A DNA stretch of 64,000 bases from Enterobacter asburiae (GTDB lineage: Bacteria; Pseudomonadota; Gammaproteobacteria; Enterobacterales; Enterobacteriaceae), in NCBI RefSeq assembly GCF_008080435.1, contig NZ_VRKN01000016.1:24882-88881 (forward strand), given 5' to 3'. Shown piece by piece: positions 13,398 to 23,528 of this stretch (position 1 is the first letter of the stretch; every line of letters starts with the position of its first letter). Made by a program: the position numbers and the translations under genes. Under the pieces are notes generated by a model. The model did no database searches. It was given only the letters and a program-made list of their open reading frames with translations, and was not told where the DNA came from.

Positions 13398-14408
13398 ATG
13401 AAACGTGAACTTGCTATCGAGTTTTCCCGCGTCACCGAAGCAGCTGCCCTCGCAGGATATAAATGGCTGGGCCGTGGCGACAAAAATACCGCAGACGGTG
13501 CCGCCGTCCATGCCATGCGCATTGTGCTTAACCAGGTCAACATCGACGGCACAATCGTGATCGGCGAAGGCGAAATCGACGAAGCGCCAATGCTCTATAT
13601 CGGTGAAAAAGTCGGTACCGGCAAAGGCGATGCAGTGGATATCGCCGTTGACCCAATCGAAGGCACCCGCATGACGGCGATGGGTCAGGCCAATGCCTTA
13701 GCGGTGCTGGCCGTGGGCGATAAGGGCTGCTTCCTCAACGCGCCGGATATGTACATGGAAAAGCTGATTGTCGGTCCTGGCGCGAAAGGCGCAATCGACC
13801 TGAGCCTGCCGCTGGAAGAGAACCTGCGCAACATCGCCAAAGCCCTGGGCAAGGCCCTTAGCGAACTCACCGTGACTATTCTGGCAAAACCGCGCCACGA
13901 CGCTACCATCGCGCAGATGCAAAAGCTCGGCGTGCGCGTGTTTGCTATCCCTGACGGTGACGTTGCCGCCTCGATCCTGACCTGCATGCCGGACAGCGAA
14001 GTGGACGTGCTGTACGGCATCGGCGGCGCGCCGGAAGGTGTAGTTTCCGCGGCAGTGATCCGCGCGCTGGATGGCGATATGCAGGCCCGTCTGCTGCCCC
14101 GCCATGAGGTGAAAGGCGACAGCGAAGAGAACCGTCGTATCGGGGAAAACGAGCTGGCACGCTGCGAAGCGATGGGCATCGAGGCCAATAAAGTGCTGGC
14201 TCTGGACGAGATGGCGCGTAGCGATAATGTTATCTTCTCGGCGACCGGCATCACCAAAGGCGATCTGCTGGACGGCATCACCCGCAAGGGTAATATGGCC
14301 ACCACTGAAACGCTGCTGATCCGCGGTAAATCACGCACCATTCGCCGCATTCAGTCTATCCACTATCTCGACCGCAAAGACCCGGACGTGCAGACGCATA
14401 TTCTGTAA
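13398..14408 (+). CDS. glpX: class II fructose-1,6-bisphosphatase GlpX
   Basis: GlpX hydrolyses fructose-1,6-bisphosphate to fructose-6-phosphate in gluconeogenesis. It is a metal-dependent cytosolic enzyme distinct from Fbp. The 336-residue product from ATG 13398 (MKRELAIEFSRVTEAAALAG) matches the E. coli length. The upstream in-frame start at 13383 adds five unrelated residues. The GEGEIDEAPML and DPIEGTRMTAMG motifs carry the metal ligands and phosphatase signature. It is 126 bases after glpK, with a repeat between. Confidence 0.96.
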   Translation: MKRELAIEFSRVTEAAALAGYKWLGRGDKNTADGAAVHAMRIVLNQVNIDGTIVIGEGEIDEAPMLYIGEKVGTGKGDAVDIAVDPIEGTRMTAMGQANALAVLAVGDKGCFLNAPDMYMEKLIVGPGAKGAIDLSLPLEENLRNIAKALGKALSELTVTILAKPRHDATIAQMQKLGVRVFAIPDGDVAASILTCMPDSEVDVLYGIGGAPEGVVSAAVIRALDGDMQARLLPRHEVKGDSEENRRIGENELARCEAMGIEANKVLALDEMARSDNVIFSATGITKGDLLDGITRKGNMATTETLLIRGKSRTIRRIQSIHYLDRKDPDVQTHIL

Positions 14409-14504
14409 AACCGTTTGATCGATAGAGCTTTCCGGCCCTGACGGGCTGGAAATTGTCACCACAAGTACGGAAGATAGAACAGAGAAACAGCACAGGAGAA
14501 GATC

Positions 14505-15251
14505 ATGGCGGACTGGGTAACAGGTAAAGTCACAAAGGTACAGTTCTGGACCGATGCGCTATTTAGTCTCACCGTACATGCTCCCGTCCACCCGTTTAAA
14601 GCCGGGCAATTTGCGAAGCTGGGACTGGATGTCGACGGCGAGCGCGTGCAGCGCGCCTACTCTTACGTTAACGCACCTGATAACCCGGATCTCGAGTTCT
14701 ATCTGGTCACCGTTCCTGACGGTAAGCTCAGCCCGCGCCTTGCCGCCCTAAAGCCCGGCGACGACGTGCAAATTGTGAGTGAAGCGGCAGGCTTCTTTGT
14801 GCTCGAAGAGATCCCTGATTGTGACACGCTCTGGATGCTGGCAACCGGTACGGCCATCGGCCCTTATCTCTCTATTTTGCAGTACGGCAAAGATCTGGAG
14901 CGCTTTAAAAACATCGTGCTGGTGCACGCTGCGCGCTACGCTGCAGACCTGAGCTATTTGCCGCAGATGCAGGCGCTGGAACAGCAGTACGGCGGGAAAT
15001 TAAAGATTCAGACGGTGGTCAGCCGCGAAACCATAGCAGGAACGCTTACCGGTCGCGTACCGGCGCTTATTGAGAGTGGCGCTCTGGAAGAGGCAGTAGG
15101 TTTGCCGTTGAACGCTGAAACCAGCCACGTCATGCTGTGTGGCAACCCGCAGATGGTGCGCGACACGCAGCAGCTTCTGAAGGATACCCGGCAGATGACG
15201 AAACATCTTCGCCGCCGACCGGGCCATATGACCGCCGAACACTACTGGTGA
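14505..15251 (+). CDS. fpr: ferredoxin/flavodoxin-NADP(+) reductase Fpr
   Basis: Fpr moves electrons between NADPH and ferredoxin or flavodoxin, serving radical enzymes and oxidative-stress repair. The 248-residue FAD protein has RAYSYVNAPDN (about 50-60) for FAD binding, GTAIGPYLSIL for the NADP domain and a C-terminal aromatic residue (YW) stacking on flavin. An ACAGGAGAAG ribosome site precedes the ATG. In relatives it belongs to the SoxRS regulon. I did not identify a certain SoxS site here. Confidence 0.96.
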   Translation: MADWVTGKVTKVQFWTDALFSLTVHAPVHPFKAGQFAKLGLDVDGERVQRAYSYVNAPDNPDLEFYLVTVPDGKLSPRLAALKPGDDVQIVSEAAGFFVLEEIPDCDTLWMLATGTAIGPYLSILQYGKDLERFKNIVLVHAARYAADLSYLPQMQALEQQYGGKLKIQTVVSRETIAGTLTGRVPALIESGALEEAVGLPLNAETSHVMLCGNPQMVRDTQQLLKDTRQMTKHLRRRPGHMTAEHYW

Positions 15252-15671
15252 TCAGCGGTATTTCACCTCAACGGTATCTTTACCGTATTTATTCTCGCTC
15301 TGGGTGCCGATAAACGCGCCCAGATCGACAATCATCATCACGAAGATGATCGATGGCAGCAGCCTGCCCACGACCCACGGCAGGATAGACGGCAGCATCG
15401 CCCAGTTCCCCGCCACCAGCATCCACGCCAGAATAATCAGAAATGCCCACGCACCGGAACGGCCGCGATCGTGCAGCCGTTTTACGACAACAGCCGCCGT
15501 AGGCCATAGCAGGCAGACCAGCGCGAAGGCCGCCGTTTGCGTGCTCAGCCAGGCATTGTAAGCAACGAAAAACAGAAGCAGCATGGCGACAATCCACGTC
15601 ACCATCCAGATCCAGAAATCACGGCGTCCAATACGCCCTTTGAACGAAAACAGCCACTGCTGTATGGTCAT
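15252..15671 (-). CDS. yiiR: DUF805 inner-membrane protein YiiR
   Basis: This is a small membrane protein of unknown function. The 139-residue product from ATG 15671 (MTIQQWLFSFKGRIGRRDFW) has about four hydrophobic segments. It carries the DUF805 signature GRIGRRDFW and KRLHDRGRSGAWAF. The longer frame to 15731 adds 20 polar residues not seen in relatives. It is convergent with fpr, the two stops being adjacent, and divergent from yiiQ. Confidence 0.9.
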   Translation of the reverse strand: MTIQQWLFSFKGRIGRRDFWIWMVTWIVAMLLLFFVAYNAWLSTQTAAFALVCLLWPTAAVVVKRLHDRGRSGAWAFLIILAWMLVAGNWAMLPSILPWVVGRLLPSIIFVMMIVDLGAFIGTQSENKYGKDTVEVKYR

Positions 15672-15783
15672 GTAAGGTTCCTTATTATCGTATAGCGCGC
15701 ATTTTACCCTGGAGTTGTGACCTTTTGACAAGCCGACCAGATATCGTTTTAATCATGAGCACTTACGGCCAGGGGCAATGTTG

Positions 15784-16380
15784 ATGAAAAGTTCGGCACG
15801 TTCTCTCTTCCTGTGTTTAGCGCTGCTCAGCGTGGGTTATCCCCTGCACGCCGCCGAAACCACTGCCCCGACCACAGCACCGTATCTGCTGGCGGGCGCA
15901 CCGTCGTTCGATCAGTCCATCAGCCAGTTTCGTGAAACCTTCAATCAGGCCAACCCCACGCTGCCGCTGGATGAGTTTCGCGCCATTGATGGCTCCCGCG
16001 ATACCCCTGCACTGACCCGTGCGGCAAGCAAGATTAACGAGAATTTGTATGCCTCTACGGCGCTGGAACGCGGTACGTTAAAAATCAAAAGCATGCAAAT
16101 CACCTGGCTGCCGATACAAGGGCCAGAGCAGAAAGCCGCTAAGGCGAAAGCGCTGGAGTACATGAGCGCGGTATTGCAGGCCTTTACCCCTGCGCTGACG
16201 AAAAAGCAAAGTCAGCAAAAGCTGCAAAAACTCCTTACCGCCGGGAAAAACAAGCGTTACTACGCCGATACCGAAGGCGCGATCCGCTATGTTGTGGCGG
16301 ACAACGGCGAAAAAGGACTGACCTTCGCAGTTGAACCGATTAAGCTGGCACTATCTGACACTCTCGGCGGGGCGAATTAA
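15784..16380 (+). CDS. yiiQ: periplasmic DUF1454 protein YiiQ
   Basis: This secreted protein of unknown function has about 198 residues. A signal peptide (MKSSARSLFLCLALLSVG ... HAA) is followed by the conserved TAPYLLAGAPSFDQSISQFRE stretch and the ASKINENLYASTALERGTLK core of DUF1454. I chose ATG 15784 because AGGGG at 15771-15775 is spaced eight bases from it. The ATG at 15778 is too close. It lies between yiiR and tpiA, as in E. coli. Confidence 0.88.
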   Translation: MKSSARSLFLCLALLSVGYPLHAAETTAPTTAPYLLAGAPSFDQSISQFRETFNQANPTLPLDEFRAIDGSRDTPALTRAASKINENLYASTALERGTLKIKSMQITWLPIQGPEQKAAKAKALEYMSAVLQAFTPALTKKQSQQKLQKLLTAGKNKRYYADTEGAIRYVVADNGEKGLTFAVEPIKLALSDTLGGAN

Positions 16381-16491
16381 TGACAAAAAGCAAAGCCTTT
16401 CGAGGGAAAATCTCTATACTGATTCACAGACCATGCTGCCCGACAGGGTGGCCATATTCCTTAATTCGCTTATTTAGCGTGGAGAATTGAA

Positions 16492-17259
16492 ATGCGACAT
16501 CCTTTAGTGATGGGTAACTGGAAACTGAACGGCAGCCGCCACATGGTAAACGAACTGGTTGCGAACCTGCGTAAAGAGCTGGCTGGCGTGACCGGCTGCG
16601 CGGTTGCTATCGCTCCGCCGGATATGTATCTGGATCTGGCTAAACACGCCGCTGACGGCAGCCACATCATTCTGGGCGCGCAGAACGTTGACGTTAACCT
16701 GTCTGGCGCGTTCACCGGTGAAACCTCCGCTGAAATGCTGAAAGATATCGGCGCGAAATACATCATCATCGGCCACTCCGAGCGTCGCACCTATCACAAA
16801 GAATCCGATGAGTTCATCGCGAAGAAATTCGCCGTGCTGAAAGAGCAGGGTCTGACCCCGGTTCTGTGCATCGGTGAAACCGAAGCGGAAAACGAAGCGG
16901 GTAAAACCGAAGAAGTGTGCGCACGTCAGATCGACGCAGTGCTGAAAACCCAGGGCGCGGCAGCGTTCGAAGGCGCGGTAATCGCTTACGAGCCAGTCTG
17001 GGCGATCGGCACCGGCAAATCTGCAACCCCTGCGCAGGCTCAGGCGGTTCACAAATTCATCCGTGACCACATTGCTAAAGCCGACGCGAAAGTCGCTGAG
17101 CAAGTGATTATCCAGTACGGCGGTTCCGTAAACGCCTCCAACGCTGCTGAGCTGTTCACCCAGCCAGACATCGATGGCGCGCTGGTTGGCGGTGCATCCC
17201 TGAAAGCTGACGCTTTCGCGGTGATCGTTAAAGCGGCAGAAGCGGCTAAACAGGCGTAA
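16492..17259 (+). CDS. tpiA: triose-phosphate isomerase
   Basis: TpiA interconverts dihydroxyacetone phosphate and glyceraldehyde-3-phosphate. The 255-residue TIM barrel keeps Lys in GNWKLNG (about 11), the electrophilic His in IIGHSERR (about 95), and the catalytic Glu in the signature [12 protein letters not shown] (about 167). Loop 6 and the phosphate-binding GGSV are intact. Strong codon adaptation fits high expression. It completes the route from glycerol to glycolysis with glpFK. Confidence 0.98.
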   Translation: MRHPLVMGNWKLNGSRHMVNELVANLRKELAGVTGCAVAIAPPDMYLDLAKHAADGSHIILGAQNVDVNLSGAFTGETSAEMLKDIGAKYIIIGHSERRTYHKESDEFIAKKFAVLKEQGLTPVLCIGETEAENEAGKTEEVCARQIDAVLKTQGAAAFEGAVIAYEPVWAIGTGKSATPAQAQAVHKFIRDHIAKADAKVAEQVIIQYGGSVNASNAAELFTQPDIDGALVGGASLKADAFAVIVKAAEAAKQA

Positions 17260-17270
17260 TTGCCTTTGTG

Positions 17271-17300
17271 GCGGGTGGCGCTTGCGCTTGCCCGCCCTAC
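17271..17300. repeat. REP-like element (copy 2, divergent)
   Basis: GCGGGTGGCGCTTGCGCTTGCCCGCCCTAC is an imperfect palindrome related to the other REP copies. It lies between the convergent tpiA and the SLC13 gene and may act as a 3' end stabiliser. Confidence 0.7.
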
Positions 17301-17307
17301 AAAAAAC

Positions 17308-18612
17308 CTACAACTTCCCTAACACGCTAAACCACAGATAATCCAGCGGCAGCAGCACCAGATAGGTCGCTATCGCCAGCGCCAGACAGAGCACCATCCC
17401 CGCCTTTGCAGGCACCTTTCCTAAACCCATCGCCACGACGATCGGCGACGCCTGATACGGCAGCAGCGGCGTGGAATAACCCAGCACCTGAATCATGATC
17501 ACTGACAGCAACGGGAAGCCGGTCGCGTCCGAAAAACTCTGCGCCAGAGTGGTGTACAGCGCCGGAACGCCGTTGGCGGTCATAATGAAGTTGAGCGCTG
17601 TGGTAATACCGGTCAGCGCCAGGAAACTGGTGAATGGTCTGTCTGCATCCAGCGGCATAATGCGGAGCAACGCCTCGCCCACCGCCGTACCAATACCCGT
17701 TTGCGTCACGACGATCGCCAGACCAAGAATACCCGCGACGTAAATACAGGTACGCATATTCACTCCCGCCGAAAACTCTTCCCCGGTAATGAACCCAATG
17801 CGCGGCAGCATAACAATGACCGACGCCGCCAGCCCCGTCCACGCGGGCCCTACGCCGTGCCAGCTCTCCGTCACCCACATCCCCAGCACCACCGCCAGCA
17901 GCCAGGCGAGACGCTTTTCGTCCCGCCCCATAGGCTCAGACGGCGCCTGTTCCTTCGCCGGTTTCGGGCTGCCGGGAAATAGCCAGCAGATCAGGCCAAT
18001 CAGGATCAGGCCTTTGAGAATACCCAGTACCGGCGTGTGCAGCAGCAGATACGGGACATAGTTCAGATGGATGCCGTACGAGCCTTCCGCCGCACCGCTC
18101 ATCACCAGATTAGGGACGTTAGCAGGCAGGATAGTCGCCGAAAGCTGGAAAGTCCCGAACCCCACGGCCAGCGCCAGACCATACCAGGCGCGGGAGCCGT
18201 CGGCGATACCGGCGCGTTTTGCCATCGCCGCGACAATCGGCATCAGCAGCGCAATACGTCCCATATTCGACGGCATCACAAACGCCAGCGCATAGCTCAG
18301 CAGCACCACGCTCGCCACCATCAACACCCAGGAGTCGGTGAGCTTTGCCGACAGTGCCCGGGCGGCCCTGTCCGCCAGTCCGGTTTTACGGATCGCCACG
18401 CCGAGCACAAAACCGCTGAATACCAGCCAGAAAGCCGACGAGGCAAAACCGCCGAAGATCGTCTCAGGCGGGGCGATTCTGGCGGTCATCGCCGCCGTGA
18501 AGAACAGCAGCGCGGTGATAAATTCCGGCAACAGCGACGTCGCCCACAGCACGATGGTGACGCCCACAATCAATGAAGGCAGCAGCAGAGGATGCGTTAA
18601 CCAGAGCGACAT
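17308..18612 (-). CDS. SLC13/DASS-family anion:sodium symporter-like transporter
   Basis: This is a probable inner-membrane carrier for a di- or tricarboxylate or another anion. The 434-residue product has about eleven or twelve hydrophobic segments and DASS-like features, including two related halves. The segments AFVMPSNMGRIALLMPIV and LGYSTPLLPYQASPIVVAMG look like the two substrate-binding hairpins. AGGAGACAGGT precedes the ATG. The substrate cannot be read from sequence. No regulator or catabolic gene is adjacent. It is not part of the E. coli K-12 order here. Confidence 0.8.
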   Translation of the reverse strand: MSLWLTHPLLLPSLIVGVTIVLWATSLLPEFITALLFFTAAMTARIAPPETIFGGFASSAFWLVFSGFVLGVAIRKTGLADRAARALSAKLTDSWVLMVASVVLLSYALAFVMPSNMGRIALLMPIVAAMAKRAGIADGSRAWYGLALAVGFGTFQLSATILPANVPNLVMSGAAEGSYGIHLNYVPYLLLHTPVLGILKGLILIGLICWLFPGSPKPAKEQAPSEPMGRDEKRLAWLLAVVLGMWVTESWHGVGPAWTGLAASVIVMLPRIGFITGEEFSAGVNMRTCIYVAGILGLAIVVTQTGIGTAVGEALLRIMPLDADRPFTSFLALTGITTALNFIMTANGVPALYTTLAQSFSDATGFPLLSVIMIQVLGYSTPLLPYQASPIVVAMGLGKVPAKAGMVLCLALAIATYLVLLPLDYLWFSVLGKL

Positions 18613-18685
18613 ACCTGTCTCCTGTAGAATTTTTCAGCAAGTCTACGGTGACAGGCAGCCCGAGTAAACGCGATTTATGGTGGGG

Positions 18686-19429
18686 TTATTTCAGGATAGT
18701 GCATTGATGATCCTGTAATTCCTCTGCTGACGCGCGGTTAAGCATGAGCAGGTTACGCTCTGTCGCCAGCAAAACGAACGAGCCGTCCGACTGCTGCGCC
18801 ATCGCCAGGGCAAAGCGCCCCATATGGTCGCGCGCCTCCGGCAGCTCTTCTGCCAGCATCATAAACGGGCTGCGCTGCACCAGTTCATTCTCCGTCACCC
18901 GGCGAGCAAGATACTCATGTCCTTCCAGCCCCCCAGGAAGAGGCAGCCACTGGGTGCTGATTTCTCCCTGTGCCGCGTTGAGCTTCTCACGCACGTCCGG
19001 GCGCAGACAGGAGATATGAATATGAAAATGGTTCTGCGTGCGCCCTGTCGGCGAGTTAATCGTCAGCGAAATGGCGCTGTCAGGCACCTCGGATCCACGC
19101 TTCAGGGTCATAAAGCTGCGCGACTGCCACGCCAGCCAGAAAAAGTTCGGCGTATGCGCTTCGGTCAACAACGGGCTCTCGGTACCGTTGATGCGATATG
19201 TCGGCATCAGCAGGTATTGCAGCGGCCCGTTGCGATCTTTAAACACCACATAGCCTGCATCCGTTTTCACCTGCGCACACGGCGCCGGGTGACGGTTCTG
19301 GATCTGATTCGGCACACACTGGTCGAGAACGATATGTCGCAACGCATTCGGATTACCCGCCTTCATCCAGTACCAGCCGCCAGCGGCAAGGGCGATGACA
19401 ATGAGGATCAATAAGATAATTTTTTTCAC
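18686..19429 (-). CDS. cdh: CDP-diacylglycerol pyrophosphatase
   Basis: Cdh hydrolyses CDP-diacylglycerol to CMP and phosphatidate at the inner membrane. The 247-residue product starts at GTG 19429, after an AGGGA ribosome site. It has an N-terminal membrane anchor ([20 protein letters not shown]) and the HIT-like catalytic motif NHFHIHISC. The motif [19 protein letters not shown] closes it, as in E. coli. The longer frame to 19483 would place charged residues before the anchor. It is downstream of sbp and separated from it by a terminator. Confidence 0.93.
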   Translation of the reverse strand: MKKIILLILIVIALAAGGWYWMKAGNPNALRHIVLDQCVPNQIQNRHPAPCAQVKTDAGYVVFKDRNGPLQYLLMPTYRINGTESPLLTEAHTPNFFWLAWQSRSFMTLKRGSEVPDSAISLTINSPTGRTQNHFHIHISCLRPDVREKLNAAQGEISTQWLPLPGGLEGHEYLARRVTENELVQRSPFMMLAEELPEARDHMGRFALAMAQQSDGSFVLLATERNLLMLNRASAEELQDHQCTILK

Positions 19430-19484
19430 AACGCGTTCCCTGTTTTCAATAGAGGCAAAAGAGTAACGCAAAATGATGACCAAA

Positions 19485-19515
19485 TAAAAAACCCGGCGGA
19501 TTTCTCACGCCGGGT
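19485..19515 (-). terminator. sbp terminator
   Basis: ACCCGGCG and CGCCGGGT pair, and six A on the plus strand give the U tail for minus-strand RNA leaving sbp. Confidence 0.85.
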
Positions 19516-19536
19516 CACCGTGTCATTGGCTAATGG

Positions 19537-20526
19537 TTAGCGCTGGCTGATCTGGTCGAAAGTACCGCCGTTAGAGAAGTGCTCTTTCTGCGCTTTCGTC
19601 CAGCCGCCGAACTCGTCATCAATGGTGAAGAGTTTCAGTTTAGGGAATACGCTTTCGTATTTCTTCGCAACGGCCGGATCGCGTGGACGATAGAAATTTT
19701 TCGCCGCAATTTCCTGGCCTTCTGGCGAATAGAGATACTTCAGGTAGGCTTCCGCCACCGCGTTGGTCTCTTTCTTCTCAACCACTTTATCGACCACAGA
19801 GACGGTCGGTTCAGCCAGAATCGATTCGCTTGGGGTCACGATCTCGAATTTGTCTTTACCCAGCTCGTGGGTCGCCAGCAGGGCTTCGTTTTCCCATGCG
19901 ATCAGCACGTCGCCAATCCCGCGCTCTACAAAGGTGTTGGTGGCGCCACGCGCGCCGGAGTCCAGCACCTCAACGTTTTTATACAGCGCTTTCACGAATT
20001 CCTGCGCTTTGGCCTGGTCGCCATTGTTGTGGTGCAGCGCGTAGCCCCACGCGCCCAGGTAGTTCCAGCGAGCACCGCCAGAGCTTTTCGGGTTCGGGGT
20101 AATCACAGAAACGCCCGGTTTGATCAGGTCGTTCCAGTCTTTAATTTGTTTCGGGTTGCCTTTACGCACCAGGAAGACGATGGTCGAGGTGTATGGCGCG
20201 GAGTTATCCGGCAGGCGTTTGATCCAGTTTTTGTCGATGCGGCCACGCTCGGCGATCGCGTCGACATCGTAGGCCAGCGCCAGGGTCACCACATCGGCTT
20301 CAATACCGTTGATAACGGAGGTCGCCTGCTTGCCAGAACCACCGTGAGACTGGCGAACCACGACATTGTCACCGGTTTCCTGCTTCCAGTGTGCCGCAAA
20401 CGCTTTGTTGTATTGCTCGTACAGTTCACGCGTCGGGTCGTATGACACGTTCAGTAACTGGATGTCCTTAGCCAGAACGCTGGTCGATGCCAGCAATAAT
20501 GTTAAACCCACGCCCCATTTATTCAT
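19537..20526 (-). CDS. sbp: periplasmic sulfate-binding protein Sbp
   Basis: Sbp captures sulfate for the CysTWA ABC importer. The 329-residue precursor has a signal peptide ending STSVLA before [17 protein letters not shown]. The motifs QSHGGSGKQ and [13 protein letters not shown] are the sulfate-binding loops of the family. It sits between pfkA and cdh as in E. coli. It is expected to be under CysB control in sulfur limitation, but I did not place a CysB site. Confidence 0.96.
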   Translation of the reverse strand: MNKWGVGLTLLLASTSVLAKDIQLLNVSYDPTRELYEQYNKAFAAHWKQETGDNVVVRQSHGGSGKQATSVINGIEADVVTLALAYDVDAIAERGRIDKNWIKRLPDNSAPYTSTIVFLVRKGNPKQIKDWNDLIKPGVSVITPNPKSSGGARWNYLGAWGYALHHNNGDQAKAQEFVKALYKNVEVLDSGARGATNTFVERGIGDVLIAWENEALLATHELGKDKFEIVTPSESILAEPTVSVVDKVVEKKETNAVAEAYLKYLYSPEGQEIAAKNFYRPRDPAVAKKYESVFPKLKLFTIDDEFGGWTKAQKEHFSNGGTFDQISQR

Positions 20527-20650
20527 CGCCCAGCTCTCTTGTGTAGTGTTTTGATGAATGCAGCGTGCCAGAAAGCGATTCGAGGATTAAAGAATAAAAA
20601 AAGATTGGCTATAACGTAGTGGAATAAAAGAAGTGAATGAGCGGCCTGAT

Positions 20651-20685
20651 GCCCTCACCCCAACCCTCTCCCACGGGAGAGGGAG
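20651..20685. repeat. extragenic inverted repeat, copy 2
   Basis: GCCCTCACCCCAACCCTCTC followed by CCACGGGAGAGGG is a reverse-oriented partial copy of the repeat at 13283 and 25671. It lies between sbp and the pfkA terminator. Confidence 0.7.
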
Positions 20686-20692
20686 CAACCAT

Positions 20693-20722
20693 AAAAAACG
20701 GTAACCCAAGGGTTACCGTTTT
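20693..20722 (-). terminator. pfkA terminator
   Basis: ACGGTAACCC and GGGTTACCGT pair around two bases. Six A on the plus strand form the U tail of minus-strand pfkA mRNA. Confidence 0.85.
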
Positions 20723-20757
20723 GCATTTACCTTGCCGCCACCGGGCAACAGAGCCGA

Positions 20758-21720
20758 TCAGTACAATTTTTTCGCGCAGTCCAGCCAGTCACCTTTGAAC
20801 GGACGCTTCATGCTTTCAATGGCGTCGATGATGTCATGGTGAACCAGTTTTTCGTTCTGAATACCGACGCAGCGGCCGCCGTGACCCTGCAACAGCAGAT
20901 CGATAGCGTACGCGCCCATACGGGACGCCAGGATACGGTCGTAAGGACCAGGGGAACCACCACGCTGGATGTGACCCAGTACGGTCGCGCGGGTTTCGCG
21001 TTTGGTTTCGGCTTCGATGTACTTCGCCAGCTCGTCAACGTCACAGATGTGCTCGGTGATAGCCACGATCGCGTGTTTTTTACCTTTCGCGATGCCCGCT
21101 TTGATTTCAGCCACCAGATCTTCACGACTAAATTCGACTTCTGGCACGACGATAAATTCGCAACCGCCCGCAATGGCTGCCGCCAGCGTCAGGTCACCGC
21201 AGTAACGGCCCATCACTTCAACGATAGAGATACGCTGGTGAGAAGACGAGGTGTCACGCAGACGGTCAATCGCTTCAACAACGGTACCCAGCGCAGTAAA
21301 GAAGCCGATAGTGTAGTCAGTACCTTTGATGTCGTTGTCGATGGTGCCTGGCAGGCCGATGCACGGGAAACCCATTTCGGTCAGACGTTTTGCACCCATG
21401 TAGGAGCCGTCACCACCGATAACCACCAGGGCGTCCAGGCCGCGTTTCTTCATGTTTTCGATAGCCACTTCACGAACGTGTTCATCACGGAATTCCGGGA
21501 AGCGCGCAGAACCGAGGAAAGTACCGCCACGGTTGATCATGTCAGACACGCTGTAACGGTCGAGCTGAACCATACGATCTTCATACAGGCCCAGATAACC
21601 GTCATAAACGCCAAAAACTTCCAGACCTTCCGTCAGCGCTGCACGGACAACACCACGAATTGCCGCGTTCATGCCCGGCGCATCACCGCCGCTTGTCAAC
21701 ACACCGATTTTCTTAATCAT
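20758..21720 (-). CDS. pfkA: 6-phosphofructokinase I
   Basis: PfkA makes fructose-1,6-bisphosphate, the committed step of glycolysis. The 320-residue product from ATG 21720 ([19 protein letters not shown]) equals the E. coli length. GGDGS binds [15 protein letters not shown] holds the catalytic Asp, and the Arg-rich effector site for ADP/PEP is conserved. The upstream frame to 21807 is not coding-like. It opposes GlpX in flux. A Cra-like site lies about 100 bases upstream. Confidence 0.98.
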   Translation of the reverse strand: MIKKIGVLTSGGDAPGMNAAIRGVVRAALTEGLEVFGVYDGYLGLYEDRMVQLDRYSVSDMINRGGTFLGSARFPEFRDEHVREVAIENMKKRGLDALVVIGGDGSYMGAKRLTEMGFPCIGLPGTIDNDIKGTDYTIGFFTALGTVVEAIDRLRDTSSSHQRISIVEVMGRYCGDLTLAAAIAGGCEFIVVPEVEFSREDLVAEIKAGIAKGKKHAIVAITEHICDVDELAKYIEAETKRETRATVLGHIQRGGSPGPYDRILASRMGAYAIDLLLQGHGGRCVGIQNEKLVHHDIIDAIESMKRPFKGDWLDCAKKLY

Positions 21721-21816
21721 GACTACCTCTGAACTTAGGAATGCAAAATTGAAATCTGTTGCCGGAAGAAACTTATCGACCAACGAATACTGCAAATAGT
21801 ATATCAATCCCTTCCA

Positions 21817-21832
21817 GCTGAATTGATTCAGG
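21817..21832. promoter_or_regulatory. Cra (FruR) operator-like site upstream of pfkA
   Basis: GCTGAATTGATTCAGG is a near match to the Cra palindrome GCTGAAWCGWTTCAGC and lies 97 bases before the pfkA start. Cra represses pfkA in relatives when fructose phosphates are scarce. Confidence 0.65.
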
Positions 21833-21894
21833 TCAGACCAAATGGCGGTAATTTATACACAAAATGCTGGCCTGGCTCACTTTTTTACAACGAA

Positions 21895-22788
21895 TTACGA
21901 AAGCCCAACATGACCGGGTACAACCGAGCAGGGATCCTGGTGAATGATGACGTCTGAACCAGGAAAACGCTGCAAAATCGCCTGCTCGACCTGCTCAGCA
22001 ATAACGTGAGCCTGTACCAGTGGCAGGTTGTCTTCCATTTCAATGTGAATCTGAATAAAGCGGGTCGGCCCTGACTGCCGCGTTCGAAGATCGTGTGCAC
22101 CGCTGACGCCGGGCCATGAGGTCACGATAGAAAAAATTTCATTACGTTCTGAGTCCGGGAGGGCGCGGTCAAGCAGTGATTGCACCGCTTCATACCCCAT
22201 CCGCAGGGCGCTATATAAAATATAGATACCAATCCCTAACGCAAACAACGCATCGGCCCGATGCCAGCCATACCAGGCCAGACCGAGCGCAATAAGAATA
22301 GCCCCATTCATCATAACATCAGATTGATAATGAAGCATATCTGCCCGTACAGCCTGACTTTGCGTTTTGCGAACAACCCAGCGCTGGAACGTTACCAGAA
22401 CAAGTGTGCATATAAGCGCAACGATCGTCACAATCACGCCCACGCCGGGATCGTTCATCGGTGTCGGCGAGACGAGATGCTGAATGCCGGTTAAAAACAG
22501 GAAAAGCGCAGAACCGGAAATGAACATACTTTGCGCCAGCGCGGCCAGCGACTCCGCTTTGCCGTGCCCAAACGTGTGCTCTTCATCCGCTGGCTGCAGC
22601 GAATAACGCACTACCAGCAGGTTGGTCAGCGAGGCGGCAATATCCACCAGCGAGTCCACCAGCGCCGCCAGAATACTGACCGATCCGGTATACCACCACG
22701 CGAAAACCTTGATGACCAGCAAACACGACGCCATTACCGTCGCGGCCATTGCGGCCCGGCTTACCAGTCTTCCATAGGATTGATTCAT
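21895..22788 (-). CDS. fieF: cation-diffusion facilitator FieF (iron/zinc efflux)
   Basis: FieF (YiiP) exports Fe(II) and Zn(II) from the cytosol in exchange for protons. The 297-residue product from ATG 22788 begins [14 protein letters not shown]. It has six membrane segments, and metal ligands in LVDSLVD (about 45 and 49) and MLHYQSD (about 153 and 157). The C-terminal cytosolic domain carries [11 protein letters not shown]. The extreme C-terminus is a few residues shorter than in E. coli. It lies between pfkA and cpxP. Confidence 0.96.
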   Translation of the reverse strand: MNQSYGRLVSRAAMAATVMASCLLVIKVFAWWYTGSVSILAALVDSLVDIAASLTNLLVVRYSLQPADEEHTFGHGKAESLAALAQSMFISGSALFLFLTGIQHLVSPTPMNDPGVGVIVTIVALICTLVLVTFQRWVVRKTQSQAVRADMLHYQSDVMMNGAILIALGLAWYGWHRADALFALGIGIYILYSALRMGYEAVQSLLDRALPDSERNEIFSIVTSWPGVSGAHDLRTRQSGPTRFIQIHIEMEDNLPLVQAHVIAEQVEQAILQRFPGSDVIIHQDPCSVVPGHVGLS

Positions 22789-22877
22789 AAACGCTCCTGT
22801 CATGTCATGCCGCTATTATAACGGAAGCATGGGGAGTCGAAGGATGAATAAACGGTTAACAAAAGAGAATGACAGGC

Positions 22878-22935
22878 AAAAAAAAACCCCACATCATGTG
22901 GGGGAAGACAGGGATGGTGTCTATGGCAAGGAAAA
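22878..22935 (-). ncRNA. cpxQ: CpxQ small RNA, 3' end of the cpxP mRNA
   Basis: CpxQ is released from the cpxP mRNA 3' end by RNase E and, with Hfq, represses envelope-protein mRNAs during Cpx stress. Read on the minus strand, the segment starts TTTTCCTTGCCATAGACACC and ends in a CCCCACAT/ATGTGGGG hairpin with a run of at least eight T. This matches the Salmonella and E. coli CpxQ organisation from memory. It begins seven bases past the cpxP stop codon, as expected for a 3' UTR-derived RNA. Confidence 0.88.
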
Positions 22936-22941
22936 CAGGGT

Positions 22942-23451
22942 TTACTGGTTACTACGGGTACTGCTATTGCTACTGAAAAACGTCGTTTCTGAGCTTCGCT
23001 GCATCCGTGCAACCTCACGCAGCTGGTCCATTCGCTGCTGATGTCTGGTGTTCAAAACCGCTTGCTGCTCGGGCGTTAGCAGGTGGAACATCTGGTTGCG
23101 GACCTTCGCCATCTCTACCTGGCGGGCAACCTGTTCCTGTGCCATTTTTTCGGCCTGAGCGCGTACAGCGCTTTCGTCAAAATTTTCTGCGGTGACAAGG
23201 CGATGCATTGTCTCCATTTCGCTAACATTAACAGGGGGCTGGTCGTGTCGTGCCCTCTGCATCAGATCTCGCATCTGTTGACGCTGATGTTCGGTTAAAC
23301 TAATGCCGTCAAACATATGGCTTTGGCTGCTGTTCTGCGTTGCGCCCTCTTGTAAGGGACTGTTATCGCTGATAATAGCTACAGCAGCCTGGCTAAACGC
23401 ACTGAACGCCAGCGTTGAGGCCATGACGGCAGCGGTAACTTTGCGCATCAC
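22942..23451 (-). CDS. cpxP: periplasmic Cpx inhibitor/chaperone CpxP
   Basis: CpxP binds CpxA in the periplasm to keep the Cpx response off, and delivers misfolded pilins to DegP. The 169-residue precursor has a signal peptide ([23 protein letters not shown]) and two LTxxQ motifs, LTEHQRQQM and LTPEQQAVL. Start may be either of the first two Met codons. It is divergent from cpxRA, with a CpxR box between. Its 3' UTR carries CpxQ. Confidence 0.94.
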   Translation of the reverse strand: MMRKVTAAVMASTLAFSAFSQAAVAIISDNSPLQEGATQNSSQSHMFDGISLTEHQRQQMRDLMQRARHDQPPVNVSEMETMHRLVTAENFDESAVRAQAEKMAQEQVARQVEMAKVRNQMFHLLTPEQQAVLNTRHQQRMDQLREVARMQRSSETTFFSSNSSTRSNQ

Positions 23452-23528
23452 TTGCTCCCAAAATCTTTCGTGTCGCGATTCAACGAGAGACAGTCTACGA
23501 TTCAGGCTGCAAACATGCGTCAGGGGGT

